37,567 nt of DNA, from positions 1 through 37,567 of the forward strand of contig JACPBV010000036.1 of NCBI GenBank assembly GCA_016180135.1, read 5' to 3'. Made by a program: the position numbers and the translations under genes. Positions 1-6,630 of this stretch are shown here, in pieces (the first letter of the stretch is position 1; each line of letters opens with the position of its first letter). The notes beneath the pieces were generated by a model, which was given only the letters and a program-made list of their open reading frames with translations, ran no database searches and was not told the DNA's origin. This DNA comes from Candidatus Woesearchaeota archaeon (GTDB lineage Archaea; Nanobdellota; Nanobdellia; Woesearchaeales; JACPBV01).

Positions 1-530
1 ATTCCTGAAGCTTCATCAACGCTTAATGTAGTTTGGGTGAGATAAATCAGTTTTTCAGGATTTCCAATCTCAAGAGCATTGACATCTTCCACAGACTCAA
101 CCAAGGGAATCTCTCCGGGCAGTTCCCCCAATACTCCAATCCCTTCGACATGGTTCTTATGCCCGATGTAAATGAGCTTATAGCCCTGCCTTGCAAACCT
201 GACTGCTTCCAGATGGACTTTAGTGACGAGAGGGCACGTCGCATCGATCAATCTTAATTTCCGCTCTTTTGCGATCCGGTAATGCTCAGGCGGGCTGCCA
301 TGGGCAGAGAAAACAACGACGCTTCCTTCAGGAACCTCATCAAGGTTCTCAACGGTAAATGCGCCTTTCTTTTCCAACCCTTCAACAACGTGCCTGTTAT
401 GAACAATCTGGTGCTTGACATAGACCGGCTTCCCAAACAATGCGAGGCATTCCTCAACAACTTTTATCGCACGGTCTACTCCGGCGCAGAACCCTCGGGG
501 AGAGACAAGGATGACTTTTTGGACCGGCAT
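1..530 (-). CDS. ispH: 4-hydroxy-3-methylbut-2-enyl diphosphate reductase (IspH/LytB), partial
   Basis: IspH is the [4Fe-4S] enzyme that performs the last step of the MEP isoprenoid pathway, making IPP and DMAPP. The first 176 residues are present; the rest lies beyond the left edge. Visible family landmarks are the N-terminal RGFCAGVDRA (cluster ligand C15), QIVHN (H44), SAHG (H77), IDATCPLVTKVH (C99) and TQTTLSVDEASG close to the edge. The third cluster cysteine is expected outside the window. The start is ATG 530-528. A TATA-like CTATTTAAAGC (553-564, reverse strand) lies about 29 bases upstream, so the transcript is probably leaderless. The first 55 bases overlap the 3' end of the upstream GNAT gene in another frame. 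An MEP enzyme is unusual in an archaeon, where mevalonate routes dominate. Family identity is very secure. Confidence 0.95.
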   Translation of the reverse strand, partial: MPVQKVILVSPRGFCAGVDRAIKVVEECLALFGKPVYVKHQIVHNRHVVEGLEKKGAFTVENLDEVPEGSVVVFSAHGSPPEHYRIAKERKLRLIDATCPLVTKVHLEAVRFARQGYKLIYIGHKNHVEGIGVLGELPGEIPLVESVEDVNALEIGNPEKLIYLTQTTLSVDEASG

Positions 531-1090
531 AGGGTTATGGTGGATGAAAGAATCCTATTTAAAGCATACTGCCAAGGGCTGCTTTTATAATGTATTTCGA
601 AAAAAGGAATGGTTACATCTCCTACCTTTGAATATACAACTTCCCCCTTACTGAATCCTCTTTTTTTATAAAAATCAAGGACTCCAGGAAACATTGTCGC
701 TTTCCCTATAAAATTACGAAGACCCATCGTATTTCCCACTCTCAGCAGATATACCAGAAGAGAAGACCCAATACCTCCTCGTTGGGAATCAGGCGATACA
801 TATAATCCATATAAAAATCCGCCCTCCTCCTGTTCATGATGCTCCTGTCTTGCCATAACAAATCCAGTGCCTATTAATTTTTTACCATCAAAAGCAAGAA
901 CACCCCCGGTTTGGGTAATCCACTGGTGAATCATTTCTGGCCGGTAAAGTGATAAAAATGCCTCTGATTGAAGTTGAGTGTAAATCCTGCTTAGGTTCGC
1001 TGCAAGAAAAGATTCTCGAACTACTCCTGAAATTTCTTCGGCGAGCTTTTCATCCAATGAACCGGGCAATGCCAGCTGATATTTTACCAT
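476..1090 (-). CDS. GNAT-family N-acetyltransferase
   Basis: This 204-residue protein has the GNAT fold signature. The central GGFLYGLYVSPDSQRGGIGSSLLVYLL (about residues 91-117) matches motif A, with the acetyl-CoA pyrophosphate loop Q-R-G-G-I-G-S. It is followed by FPGVLDFYKKRGFSKGE, the usual C-terminal N-F-Y-x-x-x-G-F segment. The substrate cannot be told from sequence. The start is ATG 1090-1088, with an AT-rich TTTAATAAATCC about 25 bases upstream. The last 18 or so residues are encoded inside the start of ispH in a different frame and look less protein-like, so the reading frame may have lost its original stop. Confidence 0.85.
   Translation of the reverse strand: MVKYQLALPGSLDEKLAEEISGVVRESFLAANLSRIYTQLQSEAFLSLYRPEMIHQWITQTGGVLAFDGKKLIGTGFVMARQEHHEQEEGGFLYGLYVSPDSQRGGIGSSLLVYLLRVGNTMGLRNFIGKATMFPGVLDFYKKRGFSKGEVVYSKVGDVTIPFFEIHYKSSPWQYALNRILSSTITLCRSKKSSLSLPEGSAPE
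553..564 (-). promoter_or_regulatory. TATA-like box of ispH
   Basis: A reverse-strand TTTAAATAGG-type box sits inside the 3' end of the GNAT gene, about 29 bases before the ispH ATG. This is the spacing expected for a leaderless archaeal transcript, so ispH may be transcribed independently of the gene upstream. Confidence 0.5.
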
Positions 1091-1173
1091 GGGATTAAGA
1101 GTTACACTGGATTTATTAAACTTTCGGATTATTAACCACTTGGGAGTAATTGTTATTATTGGACAAGATAGGA

Positions 1174-1242
1174 ACTTTTCTTCCTATTTCTAGGAACTTT
1201 GGTACCAAAAACTTTAAATATAATTGGTACTTTTCTTCCTAT
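1174..1242 (+). promoter_or_regulatory. Promoter with repeated operator-like sites before the HEPN/MNT pair
   Basis: The 14-base ACTTTTCTTCCTAT occurs twice (1174-1187 and 1229-1242), with further related pieces (GGAACTTT, GGTACC, GGTAC) between. The copies flank a TATA-like CTTTAAATATAA near 1212-1223, about 28 bases before ATG 1244. Repeats around the TATA box are typical of autoregulated toxin-antitoxin operons. The binding protein is unknown. Confidence 0.5.
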
Positions 1243-1243
1243 A

Positions 1244-1675
1244 ATGACCTCCATTGCCGTCCACAAGCAGCATTGCCAGGAGCACTTTGCAGAGATTGAA
1301 GATGCGTTAGCTCTGGGAATGGAAAAACGGCCTTCAACGCTCGGCCTGCACATCTCAGCCTGTTCAATCTCGATACTGGAGCTTTATCTTCATGCGCTGG
1401 GAAAGATCAGCATCGGCGCCCAGCTGAAGCATGAATGGTTCAAAAGACCAAAGCCCGGCCAGAAAATCCTGCCGTTGGCAGAAAGAAAGATCGGGATGGC
1501 TTTCCCCCAAAAGGAGGAGATTTTTTCCCTGATGTGCGCAATCGAGGAAGAAAGGAACACTCTTATCTATGGAAATCCCTCCAGGGAAAAGATCTCACAG
1601 GTTGTTTCTTCATTCCAGAAACTCAAAAAGCTCATTGAAGATGAGCTTCAAAAGCATGGTGAGTCCTTTGCTTAA
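1244..1675 (+). CDS. HEPN-like domain protein (partner of the MNT nucleotidyltransferase)
   Basis: A predicted all-helical protein of 143 residues, counted from ATG 1244, which lies about 28 bases after the TATA-like box. A start at 1199 would add 15 residues lying across the promoter and is unlikely. The C-terminal part EEERNTLIYGNPSREKISQ followed by a long helix resembles HEPN domains, whose RNase motif is R-x4-6-H. Here R104 is kept but the His position appears to be Tyr (Y109), so RNase activity is doubtful. It overlaps the next gene, a minimal nucleotidyltransferase, by 20 bases. That arrangement is the HEPN/MNT toxin-antitoxin layout, in which MNT can AMPylate the HEPN partner. Function here is inferred from context. 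Confidence 0.6.
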   Translation: MTSIAVHKQHCQEHFAEIEDALALGMEKRPSTLGLHISACSISILELYLHALGKISIGAQLKHEWFKRPKPGQKILPLAERKIGMAFPQKEEIFSLMCAIEEERNTLIYGNPSREKISQVVSSFQKLKKLIEDELQKHGESFA

Positions 1676-2291
1676 GCAGGCTGCAATGGCGGTTGCCTAT
1701 GCGCATGACTTCCTCACCTTCCTGTCGTTAGACGGGGCTCTTCTCCAAAACATCCGCTTCATCTTTCTTTTTGGATCGGCTGTCCGGGGGGAGCTTGAAG
1801 GCGAGAGCGATATTGACCTCTTCATAGACTGCAGGGCAGCGGATGAAGCTGTTGTCAAGAAAGGAGCGGAAAGGGCGCTCAATAAGTTTTATGCCTCACA
1901 GGATTATGAGAAATGGAAATCATTGCATTTTTTTTACCCCATATCATTCAAAGCGGGGGATGTGCATGCATGGCAGCTCAAGACCAGCATAGCTGCCGAA
2001 GGGATTGTCATGTATGGGAAGCAGCCTTCTCTGGAGCCCCTTGAGAGAGTAGTCCTTTTCAGGGTGAAACTGCCGAAAGAAAAAAGCAAATATCTCTCTC
2101 TGGCAAGGTCGCTCTATGGGAGGGAGGAAAAATATTATAAAAATAGCGGAATTCTCGCCCAGGCTGGCGGGACCAAGATCGGCCCAAATGCAATGCTCGT
2201 CCCTCAGGAAAACCAAAAGGCCATCGTTAATCTCCTTAACAAAGAGAAGATTGAATTTTCTATGAAAGAATTGGGGGAGTTTCCTGTATAA
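1656..2291 (+). CDS. MNT-type nucleotidyltransferase
   Basis: This protein has 211 residues when started at ATG 1656, which overlaps the end of the HEPN-like gene. The polymerase-beta nucleotidyltransferase motif is clear: FLFGSAVRGELEGESDIDLFID gives G40-S41 and the metal-binding D52-x-D54. A helical C-terminal region includes KIGPNAMLVPQENQKAIV. The family transfers nucleotides, often AMP, to a protein partner. Next to a HEPN-like protein it is probably the antitoxin or modifier. A longer start at 1569 reads through the upstream gene in another frame and is not supported. Confidence 0.8.
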   Translation: MVSPLLKQAAMAVAYAHDFLTFLSLDGALLQNIRFIFLFGSAVRGELEGESDIDLFIDCRAADEAVVKKGAERALNKFYASQDYEKWKSLHFFYPISFKAGDVHAWQLKTSIAAEGIVMYGKQPSLEPLERVVLFRVKLPKEKSKYLSLARSLYGREEKYYKNSGILAQAGGTKIGPNAMLVPQENQKAIVNLLNKEKIEFSMKELGEFPV

Positions 2292-2391
2292 ATTCTCTGA
2301 TAGGGCCGAGGATTACTTTTTTGAACATTCATAAATCGCAGGGGAAACTAGATAGTTAAAAAACTTAGCTTAAGTCATTTTTGGGTGAGTC

Positions 2392-2838
2392 TTAAGAAAG
2401 TTGTGATCTTGATTGTCCCGTCGAATTATATCCCAATAATGCTTCAATATCCATTCGGACACGATTAAACTCAATAACATGAAACAAGCGAGGGTCACAA
2501 TAAGGACTATTGCTGGAAATCTCCCTCAAGGATTGTTCAAGAAGTTCAGGCCTTACTTTGGCAGATTTATCTTCGGGCAATTCGCTAAAATCACGGGAAA
2601 AATCTGGATTAGCCAATAGATTTCTGTCTAAAGGCCCTAAGCACCCAAGTCCGCCCGTTTTCCTCCGGGCATACCCAATAACTCCGAATCCTTCCTGGGT
2701 CCAATCGGTTGAAGCAATAGCTACTGGAAGAGGTTCCCCTCTACTCGGATATTTTGGTAAAGGGGTTCCTATAATCAGTATATACCCCTCTCCTGATTCC
2801 AAAATCATTCCTGGCTTTAATTGTTCGAAGGCAATCAT
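2392..2838 (-). CDS. Hypothetical protein
   Basis: 148 residues, not recognised. A beta-rich N-terminal half (FEQLKPGMILESGEGYILIIGTP and VAIASTDW) suggests a small barrel or OB/SH3-like fold. The C-terminal half is helical. There is no membrane segment and no obvious catalytic motif. The start at ATG 2838 is supported by a reverse-strand TTTAATAAGG box about 27 bases upstream, which also supports it as a real leaderless gene. It stands alone between the convergent HEPN/MNT pair and the divergent aroK. Confidence 0.6.
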   Translation of the reverse strand: MIAFEQLKPGMILESGEGYILIIGTPLPKYPSRGEPLPVAIASTDWTQEGFGVIGYARRKTGGLGCLGPLDRNLLANPDFSRDFSELPEDKSAKVRPELLEQSLREISSNSPYCDPRLFHVIEFNRVRMDIEALLGYNSTGQSRSQLS

Positions 2839-2970
2839 CCAATGTTAAAAGAATAGGCGAACCTTATTAAATCTTTTGGAAGATGGACTCAAAAGGTTGT
2901 CCTAATCTGGGGCATGGGGCCAATTAATTCTTAATCCCCCCTTTCATTTCTTGCTGGATAATCACAACCT

Positions 2971-2986
2971 TTATATCTATAAATCC
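2971..2986 (+). promoter_or_regulatory. TATA-like box of aroK
   Basis: TTATATCTATAAATCC ends 14 bases before the aroK ATG, with its centre about 26 bases upstream. This fits a leaderless archaeal promoter. Confidence 0.5.
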
Positions 2987-2999
2987 AAAAAAAATTGTT

Positions 3000-3551
3000 A
3001 TGGCCAGAAAATATAAAGGAAACGGCAGCATCATCCTCATCGGATTCAAGGGCTCGGGAAAGACTTCAGTGGGCAAAGCATTGGCAAGAAAGCTGAAGCG
3101 AAGGTTTATTGACCTGGATGAAGTCATAATTGAGATTAACCGCCATTTGAAAGGGAAGAAGCAGAGCATCAGGGAAATCTACAAAGAATACGGAAAAGGC
3201 TATTTCAGGAAAAGAGAATCCCAGGCGCTCAAGTTTCTCGACGAAGAGATAGGCATTGTCCTTGCCACCGGCGGCGGGGCTGTTGTGCTGAAGAAGAACA
3301 GGCATATTATGAAAAAGATTGGCACTGCCATCTTCCTTGATGTTGAGCCGGGACTGCTGTTCAAGAGGATGCTCAAGCGTGGGATTCCTCCAATCATCGA
3401 CAGGGCAAATCCAAAAAAAAGTTTCTATGCGCTCTACCGGCAGAGAAGGACAGCTTACCTTAAAGCAGCCAACATCGTCATTGGGCTTCAGAATGAGCCG
3501 ATAAAGGAAATTGTTAAAAAGATCAGCGCATTGCTGGGAAGAGTTGTTTAA
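3000..3551 (+). CDS. aroK: Shikimate kinase, P-loop (bacterial AroK) type
   Basis: It phosphorylates shikimate to shikimate-3-phosphate with ATP. The 183 residues show Walker A GFKGSGKT (15-22), the shikimate-binding DLDE (about 38-41), the conserved GYFRKRES segment, the substrate glycine loop ATGGGAVV, and an adenine/lid arginine region DRANPKK followed by R-x-x-Y. Most archaea use an unrelated GHMP-type shikimate kinase, so the P-loop type suggests transfer from bacteria or retention in a lineage that has it. aroC follows 51 bases later on the same strand. Promoter spacing supports ATG 3000. Confidence 0.92.
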   Translation: MARKYKGNGSIILIGFKGSGKTSVGKALARKLKRRFIDLDEVIIEINRHLKGKKQSIREIYKEYGKGYFRKRESQALKFLDEEIGIVLATGGGAVVLKKNRHIMKKIGTAIFLDVEPGLLFKRMLKRGIPPIIDRANPKKSFYALYRQRRTAYLKAANIVIGLQNEPIKEIVKKISALLGRVV

Positions 3552-3602
3552 CAAAGGGAAGAGGATTAATTTCGTAATAAACTTTGCAGAAAAAATCCAG
3601 CC

Positions 3603-4715
3603 ATGGCGGAGACGACCCGGGGGAAGTCCCTTACGGGGTGGGTCGTAGGGCAAAACCAAGCCTTCGGTAAAAATTTCAGGATGATGACTTTCGGAGAGTC
3701 TCATGGTAAAGCTATAGGCGTAGTTATCGACGGGATCAAGCCGGGTTTGCCGATCAGCGAAGAGGAAATCCAGAAAGAGCTTGACCGGAGAAAGCCGGGG
3801 CAAAGCAGGCTGACAACGCCAAGAAAAGAGGAAGACAAGATTCATATTCTTTCCGGGATTTTTGAGGGAAAGACAACAGGCATGCCGATTGCCCTGCTCA
3901 TCTGGAACAGGGATGTTGACTCAAAATCATACGAGCGCATCAAAGCTCTCCTTCGGCCGGGGCATGCAACCTTTACCTACCTGAAAAAGTATGGCATCCA
4001 TGATTTCAGGGGCGGGGGGAGAAGCTCTGCAAGGGAGACGGCAAATTGGGTTGCAGCCGGCGCATTCGCAAAAAAGATTCTTAAAAAGGAAGGAATCAAA
4101 GTCATCGCTTATGTGAGGGAGATTGGAGGCATTGAGGCAAAGAATCTTGATTTCGGGGAGATTGCAAAAAATCCGGTTAACTGCCCGGATAGGCAGGCCG
4201 CTATGCTCATGAGCGAAAAGATTGAGCAAGTGAGGAAAGAAGGCGATTCTCTTGGGGGCATCGTTGAGATAGTTGCAGAGAATGTCCCCGCAGGATTAGG
4301 TGACCCTGTCTTCGACAAGCTCAGCGCCAATATTGCAAAAGCCATGATGACAATAAATGCTGTCAAAGGGGTTGAGATTGGCGATGGCTTCAGGGCTGCA
4401 AGGATGAAAGGCTCCGAGCATAACGATATCTTTGCAAAACAGGGCAGCAAAATTGTCACGAAAACCAATCATGCGGGCGGCATTTTAGGCGGCATTTCAG
4501 ACGGAATGCCCATCGTCGTCCGGATTGCCATCAAGCCGACTTCTTCGATAACAAAGGAGCAGGACACGCTGACTATTGGGGGGAAGCCGGCAAAAATAAG
4601 GGTTTTTGGAAGGCACGATCCCTGTGTTGCCATAAGGGCGGTGCCTGTTGCAGAAGCGATGATGGCAATTGTGCTGGCGGATGCGCTGATGGGGCAGAAA
4701 GGGCTTGGGGCATGA
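3603..4715 (+). CDS. aroC: Chorismate synthase, with a repeat-derived N-terminus
   Basis: It converts EPSP to chorismate with reduced FMN. Family motifs are present in order: FGKNFRMMTFGESHG, RPGHATF, RGGGRSSARET, and the C-terminal FGRHDPCVAIRAVPVAEAMMA. The total is 370 residues. Chorismate synthases usually begin about 3-7 residues before FG-x-x-FR, but here ATG 3603 adds about 22 extra residues. The DNA encoding them resembles the palindromic element copied at 27998-28106 and 33196-33345, including the identical 16-mer AGTCCCTTACGGGGTG. The element may have supplied a new start after the original one was lost. The next ATG pair, inside MMTFGESHG (3681), would remove conserved residues. 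It lies 51 bases after aroK, probably co-transcribed. Confidence 0.93.
   Translation: MAETTRGKSLTGWVVGQNQAFGKNFRMMTFGESHGKAIGVVIDGIKPGLPISEEEIQKELDRRKPGQSRLTTPRKEEDKIHILSGIFEGKTTGMPIALLIWNRDVDSKSYERIKALLRPGHATFTYLKKYGIHDFRGGGRSSARETANWVAAGAFAKKILKKEGIKVIAYVREIGGIEAKNLDFGEIAKNPVNCPDRQAAMLMSEKIEQVRKEGDSLGGIVEIVAENVPAGLGDPVFDKLSANIAKAMMTINAVKGVEIGDGFRAARMKGSEHNDIFAKQGSKIVTKTNHAGGILGGISDGMPIVVRIAIKPTSSITKEQDTLTIGGKPAKIRVFGRHDPCVAIRAVPVAEAMMAIVLADALMGQKGLGA
3604..3672 (+). repeat. Palindromic repeat element (family B), fragment inside the aroC 5' end
   Basis: It shares AGTCCCTTACGGGGTG and a following AGGGCAAAA with the reverse complement of the element at 33196-33345, and a GGCG-rich left part with the one at 28011. 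The right half (AAAACC...GGTAAAAATTT) is more diverged. It is read through by aroC codons 1-23. Confidence 0.5.
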
Positions 4716-4773
4716 GGTAAACCAACTTTTCTTTAGAGTATTCCTTTCCGGCCACCTGAGGTATAAAACCGAC

Positions 4774-4947
4774 GTATGAATTAAGCTCCCCTCGGAGCGG
4801 CTCTGCCATCTTCAAAACTCCCGATGAGTCTGGCGATGGCCCTGCGTCCCCGGATGGGGCAACCCCCCGCGACGGGCTGGCTGTATTTTTTGATGGAGTT
4901 TTGACCTTAGGATGGCAGAGCCGCTCTTGCCGGAGCTTAATTCATAC
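4774..4947. mobile_element. MITE-like element, family A copy 1 (174 bp)
   Basis: The ends are inverted copies of about 36 bases, GTATGAATTAAGCTCC... and ...GGAGCTTAATTCATAC, which extend to GGCTCTGCCAT/ATGGCAGAGCC. Inside are a second inverted pair (CAAAACTC/GAGTTTTG) and a G/C-rich core. It is flanked by 8-base near-repeats AAACCGAC (4766-4773) and AAACTGAC (4948-4955), read as a target duplication with one later change. No ORF is long enough for a transposase, so it must be mobilised in trans. It accounts for most of the gap between aroC and the next gene. Confidence 0.8.
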
Positions 4948-4992
4948 AAACTGACCTCCTGATTTATAAAATAGTAATAGTTCTCTTTCTCT

Positions 4993-5319
4993 ATGGCAGT
5001 GAAAAGGGCGGCGTATGACGAGAAACACATCAACGACCTGACAACTCCGCTGGTTTCCGGCGGATTTGGGATATTAAGCGGCATAACTGAGGCTATCAGC
5101 GGGTATTCTCTGTCTGGGTCTCTGCCATTTCTCCTGGCAGCAGGATTGATATCGGGGGCGCCAAGCCTTTACAGGCGATGGGGAGAGATGAAGCAGGGGC
5201 CGGTAAAGTTTGCCAGAGGAGCATTAGAATCGCTCATTTACGGTGCTATCGGAGCAGGGCTCTATTACACTGCCCATGAAATTGCACAGCCTATAACAGA
5301 AATATTCCTCAACAATTAA
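4993..5319 (+). CDS. Small hypothetical membrane protein
   Basis: 108 residues, unrecognised. A charged N-terminus is followed by Gly-rich hydrophobic segments at about 22-38, 44-57 and 79-98, suggesting two or three membrane helices with short loops (a YRRWGEMKQG loop near 60-70). The GFGILSGITEAISGYSLSGS pattern is helix-packing-like. TTTATAAAATAG (4962-4973) about 25 bases before ATG 4993 supports leaderless expression from outside the preceding mobile element. Confidence 0.6.
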   Translation: MAVKRAAYDEKHINDLTTPLVSGGFGILSGITEAISGYSLSGSLPFLLAAGLISGAPSLYRRWGEMKQGPVKFARGALESLIYGAIGAGLYYTAHEIAQPITEIFLNN

Positions 5320-5457
5320 TACGCTTCTTTTTATTCTTGTTCTTGGTATTCCTGTTCTTGTTATTGGTATATCTGTTCTTGGTCTTGGCATATCTGTTCT
5401 TTGTATTCCTGCCTAAAACACCCCTCCAGAATTCCTCAAAAAAGTTATGCTCTTTAT
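5320..5457. repeat. T-rich degenerate repeat between convergent genes
   Basis: The gap between the membrane protein and aIF1A holds an imperfect 12-15 base repetition of the type TATTCCTGTTCTTG / TATATCTGTTCTTG (about 5330-5412). It is followed by AT-rich sequence where transcripts from both sides probably end. No gene is supported here. Confidence 0.5.
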
Positions 5458-5802
5458 TTAAAACTCCTCAAATGCATCAAGGCCTTTCAGCAGGTCACGC
5501 CTCTTTAGATATTCGACCTGAGCATTGGAATACTTGTATAGGATGTCTCCCCTGTCGTCAGCGTTGAATTCCCAGGGCTCAACGATGATAAGATCACCCT
5601 CCCTGACCCAGAGCTTCCTCTTCAGCCTGCCGGGAATCCTGCAGATCCTCTCCTTTCCGTCAAGACATTTAGCCTTAATGCGTGAGCCGCCAAGCCTCGC
5701 TACAAGGATAGCAAAGACTTCTTTTCCTCTCGGCATATGGATTCTCGAAATCTCCATCTGGAGCTTCTGCTGCGCTTCCATCTCTTCTTTCTTTTTACCC
5801 AT
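5458..5802 (-). CDS. eif1a: Translation initiation factor aIF1A
   Basis: 114 residues from ATG 5802 (MGKKKEEMEAQQ). The OB/S1-type core reads RGKEVFAILVARLGGSRIKAKCLDGKERICRIPGRLKRKLWVREGDLIIVEPWEF, the hallmark of archaeal and eukaryotic IF1A, which helps place initiator tRNA in the P site. A basic N-terminal tail and an acidic C-terminus are normal for the family. The frame stays open to 6021, but the added part is unrelated and crosses a reverse-strand TTATATAAA box near 5826-5836, so the short start is preferred. It is divergent from the RDD gene. Confidence 0.93.
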   Translation of the reverse strand: MGKKKEEMEAQQKLQMEISRIHMPRGKEVFAILVARLGGSRIKAKCLDGKERICRIPGRLKRKLWVREGDLIIVEPWEFNADDRGDILYKYSNAQVEYLKRRDLLKGLDAFEEF

Positions 5803-5939
5803 AGAAAGGCTTGTAGCCTGCAAGATGTTTATATAATTTGTGATTGATGCTGATAAAATGCGGATACCCCTGATTGCATATCGGCATGAAAAAAACCCTT
5901 TCCGCAACATTTTTATATGCCTGCGATTGTAATGGGAGT

Positions 5940-6485
5940 ATGGCGAAGAAAAAGTGGCTGGGGCTGCCAGAGCAGAGTTTTTATGCCGGGCCTGCGGGAT
6001 TTGTGAAGAGGTTTCTTGCATTTATCATTGACCTTTCAATCATCAATCTTACTGTGCTGTTCCCTTTCAGGCGCATCATCGGGAACATCATGCCGGGAGC
6101 AGGAACATTTCAGGAATCCCTTGCCCGCATCTTAAGCAATGAAGGGCTGCAGGGCTCAATCCTGATAGTATCAACAGCAATCTCAGTTTTTGTCCTGCTT
6201 TACTTTGCTGTGCTTGAGTTCAAACTCCAGACAACGCCGGGAAAATATTTCTTCAGGCTTTTTGTTGCTTCTGACGGCAAAAAGCTGACATTTATGCAGG
6301 CTGCAGGAAGAAGCATGTTTTTCCTCCCCATCTTCCCTTTTTTCCTGCTTGGGATCGCTGACCCCCTCATGATGATTTTCCATAAAGGAAATCGGCGCCT
6401 TAGCGAAATCCTGACAAAAACCAGGACTGTTGAATATTACGCATACTCCCAGTCGATGCCGATGGACAGCAACCTTAGGCAATAA
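5940..6485 (+). CDS. RDD-family membrane protein
   Basis: 181 residues from ATG 5940. The RDD signature is seen as A-G-F-x-x-R-F-x-A-F-x-I-D near residues 20-32 (GFVKRFLAFIIDLSIIN), then about three hydrophobic segments (23-43, about 73-93, about 119-141) and TPGKYFFRLFV between the second and third. RDD proteins are poorly characterised membrane proteins, with ion or sodium/proton exchange proposed for some. A TTTTTATATGCC box about 30 bases before the ATG fits the chosen start. The in-frame extension to 5874 is unlikely. Confidence 0.75.
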   Translation: MAKKKWLGLPEQSFYAGPAGFVKRFLAFIIDLSIINLTVLFPFRRIIGNIMPGAGTFQESLARILSNEGLQGSILIVSTAISVFVLLYFAVLEFKLQTTPGKYFFRLFVASDGKKLTFMQAAGRSMFFLPIFPFFLLGIADPLMMIFHKGNRRLSEILTKTRTVEYYAYSQSMPMDSNLRQ

Positions 6486-6564
6486 GCTCAGGGCAATTAA
6501 TCTGCTTAAGAATATTGAGAGATAAACAGGCAAAATGTCATTCCCGATAAACCTAAAAATAATG

Positions 6565-6630
6565 CAATGAGCATAGAGGGGATACAATGAGCATAGAGGG
6601 GATACAATGAGCATAGAGATGAAGCAATGA
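6565..6630 (+). repeat. Three 20-bp tandem units forming overlapping 7-codon mini-ORFs leading into sppA
   Basis: The unit CAATGAGCATAGAGGGGATA occurs at 6565-6584 and 6585-6604, with a variant at 6605-6624, and the next CAATGA contains the sppA start. ATGs therefore fall at 6567, 6587, 6607 and 6627, exactly 20 bases apart. Each of the first three opens an ORF: MSIEGIQ, MSIEGIQ and MSIEMKQ. Each ends in a TGA that overlaps the next ATG as ATGA, and the third overlaps the sppA ATG. The frame geometry is read directly from the sequence. A role in translational coupling or control is inference. Confidence 0.8.

Noticed and set aside
3066..3845. 259-codon reverse ORF across aroK and aroC
   Set aside because: Shadow of two strongly conserved forward genes.
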